DNA of 33,000 nt from Campylobacteraceae bacterium. GTDB taxonomy: Bacteria; Campylobacterota; Campylobacteria; Campylobacterales; Campylobacteraceae. Of this stretch, positions 20,857-28,302 are shown piece by piece. The stretch's first letter is position 1, and every line of letters begins with the position of its first letter. A program made the translations under genes and the position numbers. The stretch is from assembly GCA_031270285.1 (NCBI GenBank), contig JAISXY010000029.1, forward strand, positions 1-33,000, written 5' to 3'. The notes beneath the pieces are model-generated. The model was not told the origin of the DNA, ran no database searches, and saw nothing but the letters and a program-made list of their open reading frames with translations.

Positions 20857-21713
20857 TGAGCCGTCCTTAATTTTCTAAAAAATATAAATTTTGCTATGCC
20901 TATAACTATAAAACTAATCGCAAAGAGTATAAGAGCCAGATAAAAAAGCGATGAATAGTAAAGCGCGCTGTCGGCTTCTGTGAATTCATTTGCCAAAGTT
21001 ACGGGGATAGAGGTAGCAGCAGATGTTATCGTATCCGGTATTTTGTGAACATTTCCCATGACAAATGTTACAGCCATAGTCTCTCCTATAGCACGCCCCA
21101 AAGCCAAAATAGCAGCTCCCAAAACGCCGGCTTTTGCGTAAGGGATTATCACGCTTTTTATCACATCCCATTTTGTTGCTCCCAAAGCGTAAGCAGACTC
21201 TTTTAAAATATCCGGCGTTGTGTTCATGGCATCTCTTGCGACAGAAGCCATAAATGGCAATATCATGATAGAAAGCACTATACCCGCACTCAAAAGCCCA
21301 AGTCCGTTTCCTCCAAACAACACCCTTAAAATCGGCGCAAAATAGAAAAGTCCCCACATGCCGTAAATCACAGATGGAATCGCGGCCAGCAGTTCAATAG
21401 CGACACCAACAGGCGCTTTTAGTTTTTGGACGGCTATTTCACTTAAAAATATCGCTATTCCAAGAGCTAACGGCACAGCTAAAGCCATAGCTATGAGCGT
21501 AGAAAGAATGGAGCCTGCGATGGCAGGAAAACCTCCGAAAATCTCAAGATTGGGCGCCCATTTTGATGATATTAGAAAGTCCGTTCCAAAAGTATCTATA
21601 GCGGGTTTTGCTTCAATAAACAAAACTATAAATATCGCCAAAAGTATAACAAAAAGAGCAAAAGCCGCAAGCCTTGTAATATTTAAAAATATAAAATCGT
21701 TTATTTTATTCAC
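20853..21713 (-). CDS. pstC: Phosphate ABC transporter permease PstC (GTG start)
   Basis: 286 aa membrane protein; KESAYALGATKWDVIKSVIIPYAKAGVLGAAILALGRAIGETMAVTFVMGN; 4-nt overlap with pstA. Confidence 0.94.
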   Translation of the reverse strand: MNKINDFIFLNITRLAAFALFVILLAIFIVLFIEAKPAIDTFGTDFLISSKWAPNLEIFGGFPAIAGSILSTLIAMALAVPLALGIAIFLSEIAVQKLKAPVGVAIELLAAIPSVIYGMWGLFYFAPILRVLFGGNGLGLLSAGIVLSIMILPFMASVARDAMNTTPDILKESAYALGATKWDVIKSVIIPYAKAGVLGAAILALGRAIGETMAVTFVMGNVHKIPDTITSAATSIPVTLANEFTEADSALYYSSLFYLALILFAISFIVIGIAKFIFFRKLRTAQ

Positions 21714-21744
21714 AAAAAGCCTTAAATTGATACTTTGAGTTTTT

Positions 21745-21778
21745 ATTTTAACGCCTGCTTATTGCAAAATGGTTACAA
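21745..21778 (-). promoter_or_regulatory. Candidate Pho-box-type promoter of pstCAB
   Basis: Minus strand TTGTAAC-CATT-TTGCAAT (21778-21761), 10 nt, TAAAAT (21750-21745). Confidence 0.55.
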
Positions 21779-21985
21779 AGATTTGGAAGAATTTTGTTAT
21801 TGCAAATCGCTTTGATAGGCGATAATCCCTTTTGTTTCATCATTATAAACAAAACCTCTTATACATTCCGCCCCCTATTCTTTCATTATTCCTATGTTTT
21901 CTCATGTCATTCCCGTTTGAATAATGCGACCCAGTCTCTTTTTCTCATTCCCACCTCCTCTTATGTTATTCCCGCTCCCTTTTAT

Positions 21986-22052
21986 GTCATTCCCGCGACC
22001 TACGCCCAAGCTTACGAAGTAAGCGCATATCGTGAGGGATGGCGGAAATCCA
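21986..22052. repeat. Long REP-like element with nested hairpin (reverse orientation, diverged)
   Basis: GTCATTCCCGC ... GGCGGAAATCCA outer arms; inner stem GCTTAC-GAA-GTAAGC at 22010-22024. Confidence 0.6.
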
Positions 22053-22117
22053 TCTTCTCATGACGACTATTTGTTAAAAATCCATTTTTCCGTAAAAGCA
22101 TTTTTGTTGTTTCTTTT

Positions 22118-22145
22118 TTGGATACCCGTTTTCACGGGTATGACG
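22118..22145. repeat. Short REP-like palindrome, TTGGATACCCG-TTTTCA-CGGGTATGACG type
   Basis: Inverted arms ATACCCG/CGGGTAT with the same TTGG/GACG flanks. Confidence 0.8.
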
Positions 22146-22155
22146 AAGGGTGTAT

Positions 22156-22182
22156 GTCATTCCCGCGCAGGCGGGAATCCAA
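22156..22182. repeat. Short REP-like palindrome, reverse orientation
   Basis: GTCATTCCCGCGCAGGCGGGAATCCAA. Confidence 0.8.
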
Positions 22183-22264
22183 AACAAGCGAAGCGTTTTT
22201 GCGTAAGCAAAATGTTTCCTTGAAAACAAGCGAAGCGCTTTCGGCTTGCTGAAATGTTTCCTTG
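22181..22264. repeat. Tandem duplication of a 42-bp unit, each with a 6-bp-stem tetraloop hairpin
   Basis: 22181-22222 and 22223-22264, 33/42 identical by hand alignment; nearly all differences fall in the hairpin. Confidence 0.8.
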
Positions 22265-22344
22265 AAAGCGCATTAAATTATTTTGCATATTAAATAAAGT
22301 AGAAGCGCATAAAACTAAAAAACCTTATTTTTTATATTCTTTTT

Positions 22345-22371
22345 TTGGATACCCGACTACTCGGGTATGAC
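22345..22371. repeat. Short REP-like palindrome, TTGGATACCCG-ACTA-CTCGGGTATGAC
   Basis: Inverted arms ATACCCG/CGGGTAT. Confidence 0.75.
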
Positions 22372-22396
22372 AAAAGGGACGGATATGACGAAAGGG

Positions 22397-22419
22397 GGCG
22401 GTAAACAAATCTTACCGCC
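22397..22419 (-). terminator. Hairpin downstream of pstS
   Basis: GGCGGTAA-ACAAATC-TTACCGCC, 8-bp perfect stem; no clear T-tract on the minus strand. Confidence 0.35.
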
Positions 22420-22460
22420 GCCAGCGCCGCCAAAATTGACAAACCTCATTCAATTTTGTA

Positions 22461-23459
22461 CTATTTCAAACCGTTATCTTTCCAGTATTCTCGTATAAGA
22501 TTTTTGGTTTCCAAAGGTAACGGAACATATCCTAATTTTGCTATCATGTCATCGCCCTTGTCAAAAGCCCAATTGAAAAAGTTTATAATCTTTTTGTTCA
22601 TGTCAGGCTTGTCCGTAGGCAGTAAGATAAAAGTCGCCGCAACAATCGGATATGCGTTATCGCCCTCTTGCAACACTAAAATTTGATAAAAGTTATCAGC
22701 CTTGCTCCATTTTGCCATTTTAGCGGCAGATTTGAAATTGTTATCGTTAGGCTCTACCCATTTGCCGCTTTTTGTCGTCAAAACAGCTCTTGCAAGGTCA
22801 TTTTTGAGCGCATATGCATTTTCAAGATAACCTATAGAGTTTGGGGTTTGCGCTATCATGGATGTAACTCCCTCGTTTCCTTTTGCGGCGATGCCTACAG
22901 GCCAGTCAATCGCTTTACCGATGCCATAACTATTTGTCCACTCTTTACTGATACCGGCTAAAAAACTTGTAAAGTTATAAGTTGTTCCCGAGCCATCGCT
23001 TCGTCTTACAACTGTTATAGCGCTGTTCGGAAGCTTTAAATTTGGATTGTCTTTGGCGATTTTGGCGTCATTCCATTTTGTAATTTTACCAAGATATATG
23101 TCAGCCACAACCTCATTTTTTAGTTTCAACTCACTATCTTTAATTCCTTCAATGTTATAAGCCAAAACTATTGAACCTACAAGTGAAGGAAACTGCAAAA
23201 CTTTCGCCTCCGCTATACCTTTTTTGTCCAACGGTTCGTCTGTCGCACCAAAATCAACAATTCTTGAGGTTATCTGCTTGACCCCTCCGCCGGAACCTAT
23301 GGATTGGTAATTTATCTGGTTACTGCTTTCCTGTTCGTAAGAGTATGCCCAGCTAAAATATGCAGGCGCAGGAAATGACGCACCCGCTCCATTTATCTTA
23401 TCGGCGGCAATTAAAGCCATAGAACACAGCATCAAAGATGCGATACTTTTTCTTAACAT
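22461..23459 (-). CDS. pstS: Phosphate ABC transporter substrate-binding protein
   Basis: 332 aa; signal peptide, INGAGASFPAPAYFSWAYSYEQ, RRSDGSGTTYNFTSFL motifs. Confidence 0.96.
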   Translation of the reverse strand: MLRKSIASLMLCSMALIAADKINGAGASFPAPAYFSWAYSYEQESSNQINYQSIGSGGGVKQITSRIVDFGATDEPLDKKGIAEAKVLQFPSLVGSIVLAYNIEGIKDSELKLKNEVVADIYLGKITKWNDAKIAKDNPNLKLPNSAITVVRRSDGSGTTYNFTSFLAGISKEWTNSYGIGKAIDWPVGIAAKGNEGVTSMIAQTPNSIGYLENAYALKNDLARAVLTTKSGKWVEPNDNNFKSAAKMAKWSKADNFYQILVLQEGDNAYPIVAATFILLPTDKPDMNKKIINFFNWAFDKGDDMIAKLGYVPLPLETKNLIREYWKDNGLK

Positions 23460-23489
23460 AATTTTCTCCTTAAAGTTTTTACATGCAGA

Positions 23490-23523
23490 AGTATATGGAG
23501 CTTTTGTTGCAGAAAGGTTACAA
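23490..23523 (-). promoter_or_regulatory. Candidate Pho-box-type promoter of pstS
   Basis: Minus strand TTGTAAC-CTTT-CTGCAAC (23523-23506), 10 nt, TATACT (23495-23490). Confidence 0.6.
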
Positions 23524-23745
23524 GTTTTTGTTGCATAATTTCAATCATAAAAATAATGCGTTGTATGCAATATTTGTATATTTTGTTTTTGATTTTGCAA
23601 TTATAGTGGTAATTAGGGGGTTACTATTTATAACTTTAAAAGATAATACAGCTGCATGAGGCATTAAAAAAATTTTGTTTTAAACCATAAGCAGGATTTA
23701 AAACTAACTGTCATAAATGTTATATTATTATATATCCGTAGTAAA

Positions 23746-24435
23746 TTATGCGCAAATCATCGGCGAATATATAACGGTCTCTTTCGGCTTAAAATAGACT
23801 ACGCAATTCATGCCCTGCGCTAACTGCTCTATCATGTGCTCTTTTTTCGCATCTCTATCGCTACCCTCTATACTGAGCAAAAATATAGGATATCTTTTAT
23901 CGTTGAACTTTATATATTCGCCTGTCTTGACAGCAAGCTTTATCGTAATAGAAGCGCTATGTTGATGGCTGTCAAGCAGTTTACTCACAAGCTGTGTAAA
24001 TTTTTCTATCTGCAGTTTAAGTTCCGGAAACGTAGGATCAAAGTCTTTTTTAAAGGCTATTTTACGGCTTATGGAAACTGCGCTGATACACAAATCTAAA
24101 AGTGAATAAATATTGACAAATTCACCGCTTTCATCAAATGAGACAAATCTTTTGACATGCTTTTTGTAAAGTTTGATACCTATATTATCATCGTCTAAAT
24201 ATCCGACTGTTATGCCATAAAATGAATTTTCACCAAGCCGAAAGTCAAAGAGCGTCGTTTTAAATCCGAAAGTCATGCTTGCGTAAGCGCTTGCCATGTC
24301 AAAAAGTTCTCTTGCTCCGACCTGCGGAAGCAGATACTGCGCCTCTTGATTTATCATCACTATTTTGCCGTTTAAATCAAAAAGAATAAACGGGTTATAG
24401 TCATTATCTATCCATTGTTCGTAAAATTGCACCAA
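23746..24435 (-). CDS. PAS-domain protein with an uncharacterised C-terminal domain
   Basis: 229 aa; N-terminal PAS-like segment (DNDYNPFILFDLNGKIVMINQEAQYLLP); no H-box, G-box or output domain recognised. Confidence 0.6.
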   Translation of the reverse strand: MVQFYEQWIDNDYNPFILFDLNGKIVMINQEAQYLLPQVGARELFDMASAYASMTFGFKTTLFDFRLGENSFYGITVGYLDDDNIGIKLYKKHVKRFVSFDESGEFVNIYSLLDLCISAVSISRKIAFKKDFDPTFPELKLQIEKFTQLVSKLLDSHQHSASITIKLAVKTGEYIKFNDKRYPIFLLSIEGSDRDAKKEHMIEQLAQGMNCVVYFKPKETVIYSPMICA

Positions 24436-24440
24436 GCGTT

Positions 24441-24722
24441 TTAACCTCTATAATACTCTATAAGTAATCTGCCGATTCTTGGACTTTTTAACTTTTTGAT
24501 AGCTGTATTCTCTATCTGTCTCACTCGTTCCCTTGTAGTATTTAATATAATAGATACTTCCTCAAGCGTCATGTCGCCTAAACAATATTCGCCGTAAATC
24601 GCTTTCGCCAAACCAACATAATACTCTGCCGTATCTTTTATACATCTCTCCTCTACGGCGTGTATTTTAGCCCTTTGTTCATTAGTCAAAGATAAATTAT
24701 CTACTTTGTTTGTCTTTTTCAT
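24441..24722 (-). CDS. Sigma-70 region 4-like mini-protein (sigma factor-like HTH protein)
   Basis: 93 aa; C-terminal 44 residues align without gaps to the RpoD C-terminus encoded next door (28/44 identical by hand); no region 1-3 equivalent. Confidence 0.85.
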   Translation of the reverse strand: MKKTNKVDNLSLTNEQRAKIHAVEERCIKDTAEYYVGLAKAIYGEYCLGDMTLEEVSIILNTTRERVRQIENTAIKKLKSPRIGRLLIEYYRG

Positions 24723-24789
24723 CTGCCCGCTTATGCTTATAATTTATTTGATAATGCAAATTCATAGATCATGCGACAATATATCAGTT

Positions 24790-26655
24790 CTATCCCTCAA
24801 TATAATTTTTCAGTTTTCTGCCGACTTTTGGATGTTTCAATTTTTTGATAGCCGAACTCTCTATCTGTCTTACGCGTTCTCTTGTAACATTAAGTTCTTT
24901 GCCTATCTCTTCAAGCGTTCTGTCGCTCTCATCATCTAAAAGTCCGAAACGCATTCTAATAACGGCTTTTTCGCGTTCGTTAAGCTGCTCCAAAACTTCG
25001 TCTATCTGTTCTTTTAAATCATTTTTGAGTATATGTTCTATCGGCGAGAGCGTATTTCTATCCTCTACAAAATCGCCGAATTTTCCATCGTCTTCATTGC
25101 CGATAGGAGCTTCCAGCGAAATAGGCTCTTTGGTAATTTTGATAACATTTCTAACTTTATCGGGACTTAATCCAACTTCAAGTGCAATAGTATCTATATC
25201 AGGTTCTTTTCCATTCTCCTGCAAATGTTTTCTTACCACTTTATTGATACGATTTATCGTCTCTATCATGTGAATAGGTATGCGGATTGTACGCGCTTGA
25301 TCTGCAATGGCGCGGCTGATTGCCTGTCTTATCCACCATGTAGCATATGTTGAAAATTTAAAACCTTTTTTGTATTCAAACTTATCTACAGCCTTCATGA
25401 GCCCTATATTGCCCTCTTGGATAAGATCCAAAAACGGTAAACCTCTGTTTGTATATCTTTTTGCGATTGAAACAACAAGGCGAAGATTTGATTTTGCCAT
25501 ACGTTCTTTTGCTTTGTCTGTTATTCTTTTACCGCGTTTAATCTGCTCCAAAATCTCTTTTAAAACTTCAGGTTCAAGGCTGAAAGACTTTTTGGAAGCC
25601 TCTTTGGTTTGGAACAGTTTTTTTATATCGGTATATGTTGAAATCATCGTAGCTTCAGGTACAACAGAGGCGATTTCATCTTTACTGAGTTCTGTTATCT
25701 TGGACAGTATCTTTTTATGATTATCCTTTAAAGCATCATTAAAAAGCGAGAGTTTATATTCCAATCTTTTTAATTCTTTATCAAACTCCGAATCGCTTTT
25801 TAAAGCTGTTTCTATAGCGCGCACCAATTCGTTGATAAGCTTGCTCGTAGGTCCTAAATCCATCAGTTTTTCTTTTAAAATTCTCTTTTTATAAGCAACG
25901 GCAAGACTATACTCCAAAGAGATATCTTCATTTTTATTGTCATTCATTTTTGTGGTAAATTTCATCCACTCTTTTTTTGCTTTTTCTAAAGCTCTGAAAC
26001 TTTCTATGACATTTTCAGAACGCTTAAGCTCTTTTTTTGTAGGCGCTCTTTTATTTTCATCAGCGTCGTCTAACTCCGTGTCCTCGTCATCTTCGTCTAT
26101 ATCCTCTTCCTCTTCGTCTTCTAACTCGTCATCAAAACTTTTAAACAGCTCTTTTACTCTTCGCTCTCTGTTTACAAGCGCTTCTTTATACTCTAATATA
26201 AAATCTATAAGATACGGTACAGAGCAAAAAGCGTCTATAATGATATCTTCTCCGAGCTCAATTTTTTTACTGATAAAAATCTCTTCATCTTTTGTCAAAA
26301 GCGATATCTGCCCCATTTCGCGCAGATACATTCTAACCGGACTATCGCTTCTTGACCACTCCAAAAGCTCTTTTTCATTTGCCAAATCAAACTCATCTTC
26401 CAAAGCTTCGTCTTGAAACTTCTGTTTTTCCTGTTCTCTTTTTTTGGCTTCTTCTAAATTACGCATTTTGGCTATTTCGGCCGAAGTTACAAGAGTTACG
26501 CTGTATTTTTTCAAGAGCGTTTCTATTTTTTTAATAATAACTGATGTAGGTTGTTTGGGGAAAAATTCTATCAGTCCGTCATAAGTTAAATAACCTTTTT
26601 CATTTTTTTTTAAGAAGTCTTCTAAAGCTATAAAAACATCTTTTGTTGCAGACAT
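24790..26655 (-). CDS. rpoD: Primary sigma factor RpoD (sigma-70)
   Basis: 621 aa; region 2 ([63 protein letters not shown]), region 4 ([19 protein letters not shown]). Confidence 0.97.
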   Translation of the reverse strand: MSATKDVFIALEDFLKKNEKGYLTYDGLIEFFPKQPTSVIIKKIETLLKKYSVTLVTSAEIAKMRNLEEAKKREQEKQKFQDEALEDEFDLANEKELLEWSRSDSPVRMYLREMGQISLLTKDEEIFISKKIELGEDIIIDAFCSVPYLIDFILEYKEALVNRERRVKELFKSFDDELEDEEEEDIDEDDEDTELDDADENKRAPTKKELKRSENVIESFRALEKAKKEWMKFTTKMNDNKNEDISLEYSLAVAYKKRILKEKLMDLGPTSKLINELVRAIETALKSDSEFDKELKRLEYKLSLFNDALKDNHKKILSKITELSKDEIASVVPEATMISTYTDIKKLFQTKEASKKSFSLEPEVLKEILEQIKRGKRITDKAKERMAKSNLRLVVSIAKRYTNRGLPFLDLIQEGNIGLMKAVDKFEYKKGFKFSTYATWWIRQAISRAIADQARTIRIPIHMIETINRINKVVRKHLQENGKEPDIDTIALEVGLSPDKVRNVIKITKEPISLEAPIGNEDDGKFGDFVEDRNTLSPIEHILKNDLKEQIDEVLEQLNEREKAVIRMRFGLLDDESDRTLEEIGKELNVTRERVRQIESSAIKKLKHPKVGRKLKNYIEG

Positions 26656-26789
26656 AAGACTTGCTCCTTTGCAGAGTTTGAAAGTGTTAAAAAGGGAGAT
26701 ATTATACCTAAATTTTTTTAAAACTTATTGAGATGAAATAAAAACTCCAAAAAAATATTGTTACAAATTGATATTATAAATCAAAAAAG

Positions 26790-26807
26790 TCGTTTTAAAA
26801 TCGTTTT
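26790..26807 (+). promoter_or_regulatory. Direct repeat TCGTTTT-AAAA-TCGTTTT upstream of aspA, possible response-regulator site
   Basis: Perfect 7-4-7 direct repeat, followed 7 nt later by TACAAT (26815-26820). Confidence 0.35.
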
Positions 26808-26846
26808 GCAGGCTTACAATTTATTAAATTTTTTAAGGAGAGGAAA

Positions 26847-28292
26847 ATGGTATTTCGTATAGAACACGACTTGATAGGAGACAAGGAGATCTCCAATGAT
26901 TGTTATTATGGTGTGCAAACGGCACGAGCAAAAGAGAATTTTTATATAACGGGAGTAAAACTTTCAAGTTTTCCGACTTTTATAAAATCATTAGCTCTTG
27001 TAAAAAAAGCGGCGGCTTTGGCAAATTACGAGTTAAACTTGATTAGTGAAGCCAAAAAAAATGCTATTTGCGAAGCATGCGATGAGATTGTAAACGGCAA
27101 ATACCATGACCAGTTTGTTGTAGATATGATACAAGGAGGTGCGGGAACTTCAACAAACATGAATGCCAATGAAGTTATTGCAAACATCGGCTTGGAACTC
27201 ATGGGACACAAAAAAGGCGAGTACAAATATCTTCATCCGAACAATGATGTAAATCTCTCACAATCCACAAACGACGCCTATCCTACGGCTTTGCGTATAG
27301 CTATTTACGAGAGGTTGGGTGGTTTGATAGAGTCCATGAGCATCATAAAAGACTCATTTGCAAAAAAAGCTTTGGAATTCAAAGATGTGATAAAAATGGG
27401 AAGAACGCAGCTTCAAGATGCCGTTCCCATGACTTTGGAGCAAGAGTTTAGAACATATGCGATTATGATTGGCGAGGATATCCAAAGAGTAGATGAGGCA
27501 AGACAGTTGGTAAGAGAGATGAATCTCGGCGCAACTGCCATAGGAACCGGCATAAATTCGCATCCGGATTATCCAAAACTCGTGGAGAGTAAACTTCAAG
27601 AAGTAACCGGCCGCCCGTTTATAACGGCAAAAGATTTGGTAGAAGCTACTCAAGACACAGGAGCTTATGTACAAATATCCGGCGTTTTGAAAAGAGTCGC
27701 TACTAAAATGTCAAAAATCTGCAACGATTTAAGGCTTTTGAGTTCCGGTCCAAGAACAGGATTTAACGAGATAAATCTTCCTGCCATGCAGCCCGGAAGC
27801 TCAATAATGCCCGGCAAAGTAAATCCCGTAATTCCCGAGGTTGTAAACCAAGTCTGCTTCCAAGTAATAGGCAGCGACATCACCGTAACATTGGCAAGCG
27901 AAGGCGGACAGTTACAGCTTAATGTCTTTGAGCCTGTTATCGCTTACAATCTTTTTAACTCTATAAACATGATGAGCCATGCGTTTAAAACGCTCTCTTT
28001 TGCTTGCGTGGACGGTATCACGGCAAATAAAGAGAGATGTAAGGATTTGGTACTGAACAGTATAGGTTTGGTAACGGCTTTAAATCCGTTTATAGGTTAT
28101 GAAAATTCAACCTCCGTAGCAAAAGAGGCTTTGGAGAGCGGCGGTTCCGTATATAACATAGTACTTGAGAGAGGACTTTTGGCAAAAGAAGAACTTGACG
28201 ACATTATAAGACCTGAAAATATGATTAAACCTCGTAATTTCGGACTGTCTGAAAAACATAAAATAGATGGCAAGCAGACCATAAAAAAATAA
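26847..28292 (+). CDS. aspA: Aspartate ammonia-lyase
   Basis: 481 aa; RIEHDLIGDKEISNDCYYGVQTARA N-terminus, GSSIMPGKVNPVIPEVVNQV fumarase/aspartase signature; AAGGAGAGG RBS. Confidence 0.94.
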   Translation: MVFRIEHDLIGDKEISNDCYYGVQTARAKENFYITGVKLSSFPTFIKSLALVKKAAALANYELNLISEAKKNAICEACDEIVNGKYHDQFVVDMIQGGAGTSTNMNANEVIANIGLELMGHKKGEYKYLHPNNDVNLSQSTNDAYPTALRIAIYERLGGLIESMSIIKDSFAKKALEFKDVIKMGRTQLQDAVPMTLEQEFRTYAIMIGEDIQRVDEARQLVREMNLGATAIGTGINSHPDYPKLVESKLQEVTGRPFITAKDLVEATQDTGAYVQISGVLKRVATKMSKICNDLRLLSSGPRTGFNEINLPAMQPGSSIMPGKVNPVIPEVVNQVCFQVIGSDITVTLASEGGQLQLNVFEPVIAYNLFNSINMMSHAFKTLSFACVDGITANKERCKDLVLNSIGLVTALNPFIGYENSTSVAKEALESGGSVYNIVLERGLLAKEELDDIIRPENMIKPRNFGLSEKHKIDGKQTIKK

Positions 28293-28302
28293 GGAGCAAC
28301 AG

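Noticed and set aside
20986-21357. Minus-strand ORF of 123 aa inside pstC in another frame
   Set aside because: Out-of-frame shadow ORF of pstC, rich in C/R/G with no recognisable domain.
21794-22223. ORFs 21794-22063 and 22032-22223 (…MTKGVCHSRAGGNPK…)
   Set aside because: They lie entirely in the repeat island and translate the palindromes; no RBS or protein-like composition.
23708-23725. CTGTCAT-AAAT-GTTATAT, an exact E. coli-type Pho half-site plus spacer
   Set aside because: It points toward the 3' end of the PAS gene, has only one good half-site, no -10 at 10 nt, and is about 250 bp from pstS in the wrong orientation; probably chance in AT-rich DNA.
25937-26416. Serine-rich ORF of 159 aa on the plus strand
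   Set aside because: Antisense of the acidic Asp/Glu stretch in RpoD ([23 protein letters not shown]).
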